Origin: Methylophilales bacterium MBRSF5
Lineage (GTDB): Bacteria; Pseudomonadota; Gammaproteobacteria; Burkholderiales; Methylophilaceae
Assembly (NCBI GenBank): GCA_001044335.1
Contig: CP011001.1
Location: 496,001-560,000 of the forward strand
Reading direction: 5' to 3'
Length of the DNA stretch: 64,000 nucleotides
Part shown: one piece after another, positions 42,890-51,649 of the stretch
Layout: each line of letters starts with the position of its first letter
Numbering within the stretch: the stretch's first letter is position 1
Translations under genes and position numbers: made by a program
The notes under the pieces: generated by a model
The model's input: only the letters and a program-made list of their open reading frames with translations
The model's database searches: none
What the model was told of the DNA's origin: nothing

Positions 42890-44508
42890 TGATTCAAAAG
42901 TTTGAGTGGGAATGGAATGTTCCTGAGGAAATAAATATTGGTCAACTATGTTCGTCTATTCATCTTGGAACAGAATTTGAAAATAAATTGGCCATGATTG
43001 TTGAGAATGATGAGCTTGGCACTGACCAAATTAGTTTCAAAGAATTGGCCATAAAAACGGATCGGTTTGCTCAATGTCTGATCAATTTAGGTTTACAAAG
43101 TGAAGACAGAGTTCTTATTCGTCTACCAAATTCTCTTGAATACCCCATCTCTTTTTTAGGCGCCATGAAGGCCGGATATGTTTCCGTACCTACTTCAACT
43201 TTATTAACAGCAGAAGAGGTTGTTTACTTAGCTAATGATTCTCAAGCCACCGCTTTGGTCACGGACAAATCCATGTGGAAATCGTTACAGGGGCATAATC
43301 TTCCTCCACAACTGAAATACATTTTCTTGACAGGGGTTGGGGATATTGAAAAGTCAGAAAAATTTCATATTTTTGATATGCAACAAGAAATCGAAAAGAT
43401 AAAAAAAATTGATTTTTCTGTAAACACCAAGGCGAATGACCCGGCATACCTAGTCTATACTTCAGGGACTACAGGCTATCCAAAGGGAGTTTTACATGCC
43501 CATCGAGCTATTATTGGGAGAAAGCCTGCATCACAATATTGGTTTGACTTTGAAGGCCAAGATGATCGTATTGTTCACTCAGGGAAATTTAATTGGACAT
43601 ATGTTTTGGGGTCTGGGTTGATGGATCCACTCCATCTAGGAAAAACTATCGTGGTGTTTGAAGGAAAAAATCATGCAGACACATGGATGAAGTTGATCAA
43701 AAAACACAGTGCCACAATTTTTATTGGAGTCCCAACGATTTATCGACAGATCTTACAAAAGACTGACTTTAAGGCTGAAGATGTTCCGTCATTAAGGTAT
43801 TGTATGAGCGCCGGTGAGCATTTATCTGATGAGGTGCTAAATCAATGGAGAGACAGATTTAACCAAGATATTTTTGAAGCGGTAGGTATGTCCGAATTTT
43901 CATATTATCTTTCTGAGAATAAATACAACCCCATCCGTCCAGGCTCAGCAGGCTTTCCTCAACCAGGACATGATATTAAATTAATAAATCCTGACACCTT
44001 AGAAGAGGTTAAAACAGGGGAAGAGGGGATGATATGTGTTCCTGATAGTGACCCAGGTTTATTTTTAAGGTATTGGAATTTACCCGAAGAAACAGATAAG
44101 CATTTACATAGCGGTTGGTTCTTTACAGGCGATTATGCGAAATATGATGAGGATGGCTATATTTGGTTTTTAGGAAGAAAAGACGACATCATTAAAAGCT
44201 TTGGTTACCGTGTGTCTCCATATGAAATTGAGCGTGTATTTAAATCTCATCCTGATGTGGCTGATTGTGCAGCGATTGGGGAAGAAATTGAAAAAGATAA
44301 ATTATTAGTAGTGACTTATATTCTGCCACATGAAGGCAAACAGCCAGATCCTAATGAGCTTCTTAAGTTTGGACAAAATCATTTAGCCGCTTACAAGGCT
44401 CCAAAAACCATTTACATTGCCCATGAATTTCCTAAAACTAAAAATGGTAAAATATTAAGAAAAAATATTGATAAATCTATTGCAGTCTCTCAATCAACGG
44501 TTCGCTAA
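42889..44508 (+). CDS. Acyl-CoA synthetase (AMP-forming)
   Basis: 539 residues. The P-loop YTSGTTGYPKGVLHAHR, FEAVGMSEFSYYLS, GWFFTGDYAKYDEDGYIWFLGRKDD and the catalytic Lys in KTKNGKILRKNI define the family. The layout is nearest to benzoate- or short-chain acyl-CoA ligases. In this operon it could activate propionate, mesaconate or another C3-C5 acid for the CoA-dependent enzymes nearby; that is inferred. It shares one base with the previous stop. Confidence 0.85.
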   Translation: MIQKFEWEWNVPEEINIGQLCSSIHLGTEFENKLAMIVENDELGTDQISFKELAIKTDRFAQCLINLGLQSEDRVLIRLPNSLEYPISFLGAMKAGYVSVPTSTLLTAEEVVYLANDSQATALVTDKSMWKSLQGHNLPPQLKYIFLTGVGDIEKSEKFHIFDMQQEIEKIKKIDFSVNTKANDPAYLVYTSGTTGYPKGVLHAHRAIIGRKPASQYWFDFEGQDDRIVHSGKFNWTYVLGSGLMDPLHLGKTIVVFEGKNHADTWMKLIKKHSATIFIGVPTIYRQILQKTDFKAEDVPSLRYCMSAGEHLSDEVLNQWRDRFNQDIFEAVGMSEFSYYLSENKYNPIRPGSAGFPQPGHDIKLINPDTLEEVKTGEEGMICVPDSDPGLFLRYWNLPEETDKHLHSGWFFTGDYAKYDEDGYIWFLGRKDDIIKSFGYRVSPYEIERVFKSHPDVADCAAIGEEIEKDKLLVVTYILPHEGKQPDPNELLKFGQNHLAAYKAPKTIYIAHEFPKTKNGKILRKNIDKSIAVSQSTVR

Positions 44509-44511
44509 ACT

Positions 44512-45999
44512 ATGATTAAAAACCAAGATATTATTTCTAGCGTCAGTGACGCGCTGCAGTACATATCCTATTATCACTCCGAAGATTTCATTCAAGCGAT
44601 GACTGCAGCATACCAGAAGGAAGAATCAAAACCAGCTAAAGATGCCATGTTGCAAATATTAACGAGTTCAAAATTATCAGCTTTAGGCAAGAGACCTCTG
44701 TGTCAAGACACGGGTATTGTAACTATTTTTGTTGAGGTCGGCATGGATGTGGAATTTGAGGGTGACCAGACAATCGATGATTTAATTAATCAAGGTGTTG
44801 CCGAGGCTTATTTAAATCCTGAAAATCCCCTAAGAGCTTCAATTGTTGAGGATCCATTAGGGTTAAGGAAAAATACGAAGAATAATACACCTGCTGTGAT
44901 TCATACTCGACTGGTTAAAGGTCGCTCGATAGACTTTAAGATTGCAGCCAAGGGAGGAGGGTCAGAGAATAAAGCGCATTTAAAAATGATGAATCCATCT
45001 GATGATCTGGTGGGTTACATTCTTGATCTCATTCCTACTTTAGGTGCTGGCTGGTGTCCACCAGGTGTTCTTGGAATAGGTGTTGGCGGCACTGCGGAAA
45101 AAGCTGTGATTATGGCGAAAGAGTCTTTAATGGAATCCATTGATATCCAAGAGTTAATAGATAAAGGCGCCAAATCAAGGGTGGATGAATTACGACTTGA
45201 ATTGTATGAAAAAATTAATCAGCTTGGAATTGGGGCTCAAGGCCTAGGTGGTATCACCACTGTTTTGGATGTAAAAATTAATGATTTTCCAACGCATGCG
45301 GCATCGCTTCCGGTTGCTATTATTCCAAATTGTGCGGCCACAAGACACATTCACTTTAAGCTCGATGGAAATGGTCCTGCTGAGTTTGTTCCTCCCAAGT
45401 TAGACTTTTATCCAAAAGAAGAATGGCAAGCAAATGAGAATGCGATTGCAGTTGATCTTGATTCATTAACAAAAGAGCGGATGAGTCAATTTAAAGCAGG
45501 CGACACTTTATTGCTGAGTGGAAAAATTCTTACCGCTAGAGATGCCGCACATAAACGGATTGAGTCTATGATTGCTAATGGTGAACAGCTTCCAGTGGAT
45601 TTAAAAAATAGAGTGATCTATTATGTTGGCCCAGTTGATCCCATTCAAGATGAGGCAGTCGGACCAGCAGGTCCCACAACGGCAACCAGGATGGATAAAT
45701 TTACTGAATCTATTCTTAATCAAGAGGTGATCGGTATGATTGGCAAAGCCGAAAGAGGTCAGCAGACGATTGAGATGATTAAGAAAAATAAAGCGATTTA
45801 TATGATTGCGGTTGGTGGCGCAGCATTTCTAGTTTCCAAAGCTATTAAGAAAGCACAAAAAATAGCTTTTGAAGAACTTGGTATGGAGGCTATTTATGAA
45901 TTTGAGGTCAAAGATATGCCTGTTACTGTAGCTGTCGATCAAGAAGGAAATTCAATTCATACGAGCGGCCCCAAACAATGGAGAATCATTTCTAAATAA
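44512..45999 (+). CDS. Class I fumarase (possible mesaconase)
   Basis: 495 residues of the iron-sulfur fumarase class. N-terminal LCQDTGIVTIFVEVGM and KAAKGGGSENKAHLKM-like parts hold the cluster and substrate residues, and VGPAGPTTATRMDKF marks the C-terminal domain. It hydrates fumarate to malate. Some class I fumarases also hydrate mesaconate, which would fit the mesaconyl-CoA hydratase in this block; this is only a possibility. It is the last gene of the gntR-sdh operon. Confidence 0.9.
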   Translation: MIKNQDIISSVSDALQYISYYHSEDFIQAMTAAYQKEESKPAKDAMLQILTSSKLSALGKRPLCQDTGIVTIFVEVGMDVEFEGDQTIDDLINQGVAEAYLNPENPLRASIVEDPLGLRKNTKNNTPAVIHTRLVKGRSIDFKIAAKGGGSENKAHLKMMNPSDDLVGYILDLIPTLGAGWCPPGVLGIGVGGTAEKAVIMAKESLMESIDIQELIDKGAKSRVDELRLELYEKINQLGIGAQGLGGITTVLDVKINDFPTHAASLPVAIIPNCAATRHIHFKLDGNGPAEFVPPKLDFYPKEEWQANENAIAVDLDSLTKERMSQFKAGDTLLLSGKILTARDAAHKRIESMIANGEQLPVDLKNRVIYYVGPVDPIQDEAVGPAGPTTATRMDKFTESILNQEVIGMIGKAERGQQTIEMIKKNKAIYMIAVGGAAFLVSKAIKKAQKIAFEELGMEAIYEFEVKDMPVTVAVDQEGNSIHTSGPKQWRIISK

Positions 46000-46005
46000 G
46001 TTATG

Positions 46006-46266
46006 TTACTTTGGCTTGTATTGATTGCTCGCATACGCATTAGAAGTCAAAAATCCACGTTTTTTTTGGTGCTTTAAACCAATCTCTTTAACTCTTTTTC
46101 TCCATAAGACGTAAGAAGATCGTTTGAGATTTTTTTGCATGAGACGCATGACTTCATTTTCAGTTAAGCCATATTGTTTAAAAATAGCATCAAATGGAGT
46201 TCTATCTTCCCAGGCCATTTCGATAAGTCGGGAAAGATCTTCTTGATTCATTGTTGATTTAGTCAT
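46006..46266 (-). CDS. DUF2805/TIGR03643-like small protein
   Basis: 86 residues. The pattern MAWEDRTPFDAIFKQYGLTENEVMRLM, then SSYVLWRKRVKE, matches the small DUF2805 (TIGR03643) family often found beside the CFA-synthase-like operon in proteobacteria. It looks like a helix-turn-helix, but no function is established. It overlaps the DUF6134-like gene by 8 bases and is the last gene of that operon. Confidence 0.75.
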   Translation of the reverse strand: MTKSTMNQEDLSRLIEMAWEDRTPFDAIFKQYGLTENEVMRLMQKNLKRSSYVLWRKRVKEIGLKHQKKRGFLTSNAYASNQYKPK

Positions 46267-46894
46267 TCAGTATATAGGTGATGACGTTATCATCTTTTAA
46301 ATAAGATTTAAGTTTAATCCATTTTTTGGATTTTTGTTCGTACCAAAGTTCGATGTGAAATTTTTCATCCTGATCATTAATGGCACGAAGGGTGTATTTA
46401 TTGGCTAAAAATGTATTTGTTTTGGTCTTCACTTCTTCGTCTTCATCTTTTATGAATGTTAATTTAAAAATTTCACCATCTTGAGGATTGATGGCAAGAT
46501 TCTGTTCTGTAAATTGTATGTCCCAATACCGAAAGGTTTGTGAGCATGCAGGGTGATTGTAATCTTTATCATTTACCTTAATTTTGAAAAATGCAGAGTC
46601 CGCAAGGCTTGATAATTCAAAAAAATCGGCACCATCTTGAGTTTCGCTTTCTAATTGAATTAGACAATTATCTTTATATACTTCTGTTGCTGTGTGACGG
46701 TACTTATAGGCCGGTATAAACCATAACTTCACGTCGAATTGAGCTTTATTACTAATTGTATCGTTTTGTACATTAAATTCATGAAAACCAATATCCTTGT
46801 CATTTAATTGAACTTGGAAATTTATTTGTTCAGCATAGATGCTACAGCACAATAGCATCATAGAAAAAAAACTTATGACTCTTTGGGTAACCAT
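46259..46894 (-). CDS. Exported DUF6134-like protein
   Basis: 211 residues with a signal peptide (VISFFSMMLLCCSIYAE). The mature part is beta-rich: FQVQLNDKDIGFHEFNVQND, then a CxxxFRYWDI-like segment and a final KLKSYLKDDNVITYIL. This resembles the DUF6134 family of periplasmic proteins, of unknown function. It overlaps the DUF1295 gene by 22 bases and belongs to the five-gene lipid-linked operon. Confidence 0.6.
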   Translation of the reverse strand: MVTQRVISFFSMMLLCCSIYAEQINFQVQLNDKDIGFHEFNVQNDTISNKAQFDVKLWFIPAYKYRHTATEVYKDNCLIQLESETQDGADFFELSSLADSAFFKIKVNDKDYNHPACSQTFRYWDIQFTEQNLAINPQDGEIFKLTFIKDEDEEVKTKTNTFLANKYTLRAINDQDEKFHIELWYEQKSKKWIKLKSYLKDDNVITYILND

Positions 46895-47640
46895 GGCAGG
46901 ATTGAATTAGTGGATTGAATGTATTTTTTATATTTTGGTTTACGATTAATAATGGTTTCTTCCATTAAACCTGCTCCAGAAAACTTAAAGAGGAAGTAGG
47001 TCATTAAAAGGGGAGAGATGATGATAAAAATATGTCCAAATTGAATCGCATTAACAAAAATACCCCATGTGATTAACAATTCACCAAAATAATTAGGATG
47101 TCTCGAGTATCTCCATAAGCCTGAATTACACACCTCGCCTGACGCGTTGGTTTTTTTGAATTTATACAGTTGGTAATCAGCTATGGTCTCATAAAGTATG
47201 CCAATAGCTATCATGAGGTAACTCAGTGGCATCAGAAAACTCCACCCTTGCTCATCAATGGGATTGAATATGTAATACAGTGGATAAGAAATAATTAGTG
47301 CTAAAACAGCCTGAAAGATAAAGATAATAAATAAGCTTTTCAAGGGAAAATGAGGCGAATAATTACGGCGTATATCTTGATAACGCGAATCTTCAGGTTT
47401 ATTTGCATTTCTGATACATAAATAAGCGGACAGTCGCACCGCCCAGATAACAAGCAAGACATAGATCATCCACTGGTTATCAGAAATGCTATTAGTTTGG
47501 GCAAAACAGGCAATGTTGATGATAAAGAATAGGCTCCACATGGAGTCAACAATATTGACATTAGTTTTTACGAAGGAATAAATCCATCCAACCAAACCAA
47601 ACAACAAAGAAAAAAGTAATGCGTCTAAATAAACGTTCAT
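46873..47640 (-). CDS. DUF1295 membrane protein (steroid-reductase / methyltransferase-like)
   Basis: 255 residues with about six helices. The C-terminal signature YSRHPNYFGELLITWGIFV is that of DUF1295 proteins and isoprenylcysteine methyltransferase/steroid reductase relatives. Such enzymes reduce or methylate lipid-like substrates in the membrane. Its neighbours suggest modification of unsaturated fatty acids or a related lipid. Confidence 0.85.
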   Translation of the reverse strand: MNVYLDALLFSLLFGLVGWIYSFVKTNVNIVDSMWSLFFIINIACFAQTNSISDNQWMIYVLLVIWAVRLSAYLCIRNANKPEDSRYQDIRRNYSPHFPLKSLFIIFIFQAVLALIISYPLYYIFNPIDEQGWSFLMPLSYLMIAIGILYETIADYQLYKFKKTNASGEVCNSGLWRYSRHPNYFGELLITWGIFVNAIQFGHIFIIISPLLMTYFLFKFSGAGLMEETIINRKPKYKKYIQSTNSILPWLPKES

Positions 47641-48138
47641 TTATTTGCCTTTTGCATAAAATTTAAACAAAACTGGAGTTACTACAGCCCAGCACAAAGC
47701 TAAAATATATAGGGTGTATTCATGACTCAGAGTAATTGCTCCAAGTTTTTCGCCAGCAAGATAAGCAAGAGGTCCACCTATCAGACCAAAAAAGATTTGA
47801 AGTGCAGGTTTATTTTGCAACCAAGCAAGTGAATGATTAATGGTTAAAGCAAAAGATATCCATAAACCAATAATCCAAATAGGTGAATAAAAATCAATAA
47901 AAACAATATGATATATAATAAAATTAAAGTATTTTAGAAGTCCATCATGAATGAATCCAATTATGATCGCTAAAACAATCAGGACGCAGTCTGCAAATAA
48001 TTTTTTACCGTGGAGATATTGGAGTGTTAATAAACAAAAACCCACCAGTGCGCCATATAACGAGTCATGAGCAGCTGAGAGAATAAAGATAAACCAGATA
48101 CTCTGAAACAGAACAAAGTTAATCAGCTTATGTTTCAT
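47641..48138 (-). CDS. DUF2878 membrane protein
   Basis: 165 residues, five or six hydrophobic segments (FVLFQSIWFIFILSAAHDS; IWIIGLWISFALTINHSLAW; GGPLAYLAGEKLGAI). The GGPLAYxAGxKLGA motif is typical of DUF2878, a family almost always found with CFA-synthase-like genes. It overlaps the CFA gene by 4 bases and adjoins DUF1295 directly. Confidence 0.82.
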   Translation of the reverse strand: MKHKLINFVLFQSIWFIFILSAAHDSLYGALVGFCLLTLQYLHGKKLFADCVLIVLAIIIGFIHDGLLKYFNFIIYHIVFIDFYSPIWIIGLWISFALTINHSLAWLQNKPALQIFFGLIGGPLAYLAGEKLGAITLSHEYTLYILALCWAVVTPVLFKFYAKGK

Positions 48139-49163
48139 TTAGAAAAAAGGTAATGAGCAACCATCCATTCTTGACCATGGTCGTAATTCCAAAGTTCCTC
48201 ACAGGCCATAAAAAATATTCTCCACCTTTGTAGCCAAAGTTCTGCTTGATCAGACCCATAACAGTCTTTGAAGATATTTATGATTTCTTTTTTATTTTTA
48301 TCTGTATTATTCAGCCACTCTCTAGCTGTTTTGGCGTAATGTGTTCCATCCCAAAGCCATTGTTGTTCTATCTTAAGGGAGCTTTGAAAGTAAAGGGGTA
48401 GATCAATTGACGGCATCATACCCCCTGAAAAAAAATATTTGCTCATCCAGTCATTGCTATCTTTAACCTGGAACAAATAAGGTGCACTTTTATGCACAAA
48501 GATATGTTTAAAGAATTTGCCGTCTTTTTTTAGCCAATTTGAAATTTTTTCATATAACGCAGCAAAGTTTCTCATGTGCTCAAACATTTCAACGGATATA
48601 ATTCGGTCAAACTTTAATTTTGTATCGAACTCTGTCATGTTGCAGGTAATAATTTTTACATTAGTCAGCTTTCTTTGTTTGGCCTGGCTCTCAATATATT
48701 TGCGTTGTGAGTGGGAGTTAGAAACGGCTGTAATTTTAGATTTAGGATATTTTTTTGCCATCCATAAGGTTAACGAACCCCATCCACATCCTAACTCAAG
48801 AATACTTTGGCCATTTTTTAACTCCGCATGTTCACAAGTCTTTTTCAGAGCTAATTGTTCGGCGTCGTTTAAAGTTTTTGTCGAGTTGTTCCAATAACAT
48901 GAGCTGTATTTTTTATTTATACCCAGTGAATAATGATAAAAATCTGCCGGTACCTCGTAATGTTGATCATTTGCTAAATTAGTGTCTACCGCAATAGGGG
49001 AGCGATTCATTTCATTTACAAATTTTATTTTGTGTTTTTGGAGATTTTCTGGGCTATCAGAACAAATTTCGGTTAAACGATCTTTTAATAGGCTTCTAAT
49101 TCCAATTCTTATTAACCAGTCCGGCACTAAATTTTTTTCAGCAAGTTTTAAAGCAAATGACAT
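48135..49163 (-). CDS. Cyclopropane-fatty-acid-synthase-like methyltransferase
   Basis: 342 residues. The SAM-binding motif is LELGCGWGSLTLWMAKKYP, preceded by NDQHYEVPADFYHYSLG (substrate and bicarbonate region) and followed by ISVEMFEHMRN and YFFSGGMMPSIDLP. It adds a methylene or methyl group to unsaturated fatty acyl chains in phospholipids. It is the first gene of the five-gene minus-strand operon. The subfamily paired with DUF2878/DUF1295 may make a product other than a simple cyclopropane. Confidence 0.85.
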   Translation of the reverse strand: MSFALKLAEKNLVPDWLIRIGIRSLLKDRLTEICSDSPENLQKHKIKFVNEMNRSPIAVDTNLANDQHYEVPADFYHYSLGINKKYSSCYWNNSTKTLNDAEQLALKKTCEHAELKNGQSILELGCGWGSLTLWMAKKYPKSKITAVSNSHSQRKYIESQAKQRKLTNVKIITCNMTEFDTKLKFDRIISVEMFEHMRNFAALYEKISNWLKKDGKFFKHIFVHKSAPYLFQVKDSNDWMSKYFFSGGMMPSIDLPLYFQSSLKIEQQWLWDGTHYAKTAREWLNNTDKNKKEIINIFKDCYGSDQAELWLQRWRIFFMACEELWNYDHGQEWMVAHYLFSK

Positions 49164-49264
49164 ATGAGTATTCTTGGTAAATTGTTAGATATATTCATCA
49201 TAATGAAAATAATTTTTTTGTGTGCGATTGATTATAAAAAGATTAATTTTTTTCTAAATTTAAA

Positions 49265-49347
49265 GAGGTCCAGGAGAGATGTAGGGCCTCAGAGATTCAA
49301 CAGTATGTGGATACCGTCACTTTTTGCCAACCTGCTTGTGGCAAAAA
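49265..49347. ncRNA. Structured intergenic segment of unknown role
   Basis: Two inverted repeats lie close together in the 300-bp gap between the CFA operon and the panB-like gene. GAGGTCC pairs with GGGCCTC at about 49265-49290. A 9-bp stem at 49321-49347 (TTTTTGCCA with TGGCAAAAA) follows. It could be the leader of either divergent gene or a small RNA. No known riboswitch consensus was recognised. Confidence 0.3.
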
Positions 49348-49464
49348 ACCATTAAATCTTTAAGGTTATTATATCTTAAAAAAACCATTCATAGTATATG
49401 GTTATCTATCATCTAGTGAAATATTCAGTTAGTATGAATATTGGATTTTAGAAAGGACTGCGAT

Positions 49465-50268
49465 ATGAGTGTTTTGGAATCTTTTAAAAAATTAAAAGCA
49501 GATGGTCAGAAAATTGTTGTTGTTACGTCATATGAGTACTGGAGCGCAAAAATTCTCAATGACACAGACATTAACGGGATTCTGATTGGTGATGACCTGT
49601 CTATGGTGATTCATGGCAATGAAAATACCATTAACTGTGATGTCGAGACTATCGCCATGCATACCCGGGCGGTAAAGAAGGGCGCAAAAGATAAATTTCT
49701 GATTGCTGCCATGCCATTTATGAGCACCAGAAAGGGTTTGTATGACGCCTTAGATAATGTCGAAATCTTAATGAAAGCAGGTGCTAATGCGCTCAAGATT
49801 GAGGGTGTGGATGGCAACGAGGAGCTCTACGCTCATTTGTCTGAATCAGGCATACCTACGATAGGTCATATTGGCCTCACCCCAACGCATCATAATGCGA
49901 TTGGTGGATTTAAACCTCAAGGCAAGACAAAAGAAAGTGAATTAAAAATTATCGAAGAAGCAAAAACACTTGAAGAGCTTGGATGCATCGCTATTGTTTT
50001 GGAAGCTGTGCCGCGACATGTTGGAGCGGTTGTTCGAGACGCTGTGGCGATTCCTGTGGTGGGTGTTGGCGCCGGCCTGGACGTAGACGGTCAAGCACTG
50101 GTGCTTCCAGATATGTTAGGTTTTTGTACTGACTTCAAACCAAGGTTTGTGAGAACCTATCTGAATGGTGCAGAGCTCATTACCAAAGCAGTTAATCAAT
50201 TTGCAGCAGATGTCCATTCCGGAGCATTTCCTTCCGAAGCTGAGACGTACCCGCCTGCTAAAAAATAA
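49465..50268 (+). CDS. PanB-like ketopantoate hydroxymethyltransferase homologue with altered metal site
   Basis: 267 residues from ATG 49465, preceded by AAAGGA; the frame opens 8 codons earlier. The PanB fold is clear: GILIGDDLSMVIHG (first metal Asp), ALKIEGVDG (Lys and metal Glu), GHIGLTPTHHNAIGG and IVLEAVPRHVG (catalytic Glu). The second metal Asp, normally in ADLPF, is Ala here (IAAMPFM). It may still make ketopantoate for CoA or have another role. A hairpin follows the stop. Confidence 0.75.
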   Translation: MSVLESFKKLKADGQKIVVVTSYEYWSAKILNDTDINGILIGDDLSMVIHGNENTINCDVETIAMHTRAVKKGAKDKFLIAAMPFMSTRKGLYDALDNVEILMKAGANALKIEGVDGNEELYAHLSESGIPTIGHIGLTPTHHNAIGGFKPQGKTKESELKIIEEAKTLEELGCIAIVLEAVPRHVGAVVRDAVAIPVVGVGAGLDVDGQALVLPDMLGFCTDFKPRFVRTYLNGAELITKAVNQFAADVHSGAFPSEAETYPPAKK

Positions 50269-50274
50269 ATAATT

Positions 50275-50296
50275 CAGGGAGCATTTTTGCTCCCTG
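50275..50296. terminator. Hairpin after the panB-like gene
   Basis: CAGGGAGCA pairs with TGCTCCCTG around a TTTT loop, 7 bases after the stop and 13 bases before the converging fau-like gene ends. No strong T-run follows. It probably terminates both strands. Confidence 0.65.
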
Positions 50297-50308
50297 CAAT
50301 CTAAAAAA

Positions 50309-50887
50309 TTAATTATCTTTTTTAAAGCAATAAGTCGTTTGTGGCGTCACACAATGAGTTAGGGGAATATCATAATTATCGATATCCTCTAAAATTTCAC
50401 AAGGCTCAAAAAAACTCACCCCAACTCTCTTTACCTCATTATTTAAAGATGAAAAAAGACGGTCATAAAATCCTCTGCCAAATCCAACTCGATGTCCCAT
50501 TGCATCAAAAGCCAAAAGCGGTGTGATCACTAAATCAATATCGCTATCATTAGCCCATATGGGATTAATCGGCTCTGGAATATTGTTTTTTGTGAGTGCT
50601 GTTTTAGTACTCGGTTCAAATTTGGCATTTTTTAACATATTGTTTGAGAAGTCAGTGACGGGAATAACGACATCGATATGATTTTTCCAGCAATATTCTA
50701 TGATGGGCTTGGTATTAATCTCGCTTTTTTGATTAATAGTTAAGAAGCAATGAATGCAGGTTGGCTTAAATTTTTTAATTAACTCATTTAGGTTGCGGAT
50801 AATTTGAGACGAATCTTCTTCAAATCTTAAAGAAGATAATTCTTGACGTTTTTTTTGATATATTTTTCTTGCCGTTTCTTTTTTCAA
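50309..50887 (-). CDS. 5-formyltetrahydrofolate cyclo-ligase
   Basis: 192 residues. The family signature LVITPLLAFDAMGHRVGFGR, then GFYDR, holds the ATP and folate residues, and the N-terminus (KKETARKIYQKKRQELSS) is typical. It converts 5-formyl-THF to 5,10-methenyl-THF, relevant to one-carbon metabolism. The name ygfA or fau is used for this family. It stands alone on the minus strand. Confidence 0.9.
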   Translation of the reverse strand: MKKETARKIYQKKRQELSSLRFEEDSSQIIRNLNELIKKFKPTCIHCFLTINQKSEINTKPIIEYCWKNHIDVVIPVTDFSNNMLKNAKFEPSTKTALTKNNIPEPINPIWANDSDIDLVITPLLAFDAMGHRVGFGRGFYDRLFSSLNNEVKRVGVSFFEPCEILEDIDNYDIPLTHCVTPQTTYCFKKDN

Positions 50888-50948
50888 TTAAAACCTTCTT
50901 AAATTAATTGTATTGCTTGATATTACCATCCAAGATATGTCATTTTAG

Positions 50949-51218
50949 TTATATTAACCCTATGCAAGTCTTTAGATATTGATGACATTTCTTAATACTT
51001 TTTGATGAAGATGCTTGTTTTAAATGGTCTTCTACAATCTTGTTTGAATAGGCGCCAAATTTTAAAAAATTTAATGCTTGCTGTGATTGATATCGACAAT
51101 CATTAATTTCAACTGTATCCAAACCTTTGTGTATGGCCTCACGAGCATTAAATAAAAAATCCATCGAAAAAGCTATGATCGAAAATAACAAACAAAATAC
51201 AGAAATGATTTTAGTCAT
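50949..51218 (-). CDS. Small exported or membrane-anchored protein
   Basis: 89 residues. An N-terminal hydrophobic segment (IISVFCLLFSIIAFSMDFLF) is followed by a charged helical part with three Cys (NDCRYQSQQALNFLKFG; KKCHQYLKTC). I recognise no family. It is divergent from the cytochrome c gene, with a 77-bp gap. Confidence 0.5.
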   Translation of the reverse strand: MTKIISVFCLLFSIIAFSMDFLFNAREAIHKGLDTVEINDCRYQSQQALNFLKFGAYSNKIVEDHLKQASSSKSIKKCHQYLKTCIGLI

Positions 51219-51295
51219 AAAATCCAGGAATATTTTTCTAACAATTTATGTTATTCCATGATAATGTGAAATAGAAGTTTTGTAAGGAATTAAAT

Positions 51296-51625
51296 ATGAT
51301 CAATAAAAGTTTTTTTGTACTAAAGTTAATAACTTTATCTTGTGCTTTATCTTTATCCAGTTATGCAGGTGACGCGGCGATTGGTGAAAAAAAGTTCAAG
51401 GAGAAGAATTGTGTAACCTGCCATGGTCCTAAGGGTATGGGACTTGCAAGTTACCCAAGGATCGGTGGAAAAGAAATTAGCTATCTTACAAAAAGATTAG
51501 AAACTTATCGTGCAGGAAGGAAAGTAGGTTCTAATTCTGATTTGATGATTATGAATGCAAAAAAATTATCTGATGAAGATATCGCGGACTTAACTGCTTA
51601 TTTATCTGAGCAAAATTTTGATTAA
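51296..51625 (+). CDS. Periplasmic class I cytochrome c
   Basis: 109 residues: signal peptide (LITLSCALSLSSYAG), heme site CVTCHG and later YPRIGGKEISYL and MIMNAKKLSDEDIADLTAYL, with the Met ligand in the MIM segment. The pattern is of cytochrome c-553/c-551-like carriers. It lies 24 bases before a PQQ-type sugar dehydrogenase, for which it may be the electron acceptor (inferred from adjacency). AAGGAA precedes the start. Confidence 0.88.
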   Translation: MINKSFFVLKLITLSCALSLSSYAGDAAIGEKKFKEKNCVTCHGPKGMGLASYPRIGGKEISYLTKRLETYRAGRKVGSNSDLMIMNAKKLSDEDIADLTAYLSEQNFD

Positions 51626-51649
51626 GTTAATTTTTAAGGAGAGATTGTA

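Noticed and set aside
49321-49347. Rho-independent terminator
   Set aside because: The T-run is in the 5' arm and the A-run in the 3' arm, so no U-tail follows the hairpin on either strand.
49164-49355. 63-residue ORF ahead of the panB-like gene
   Set aside because: No ribosome site and biased composition; it spans the structured intergenic segment.
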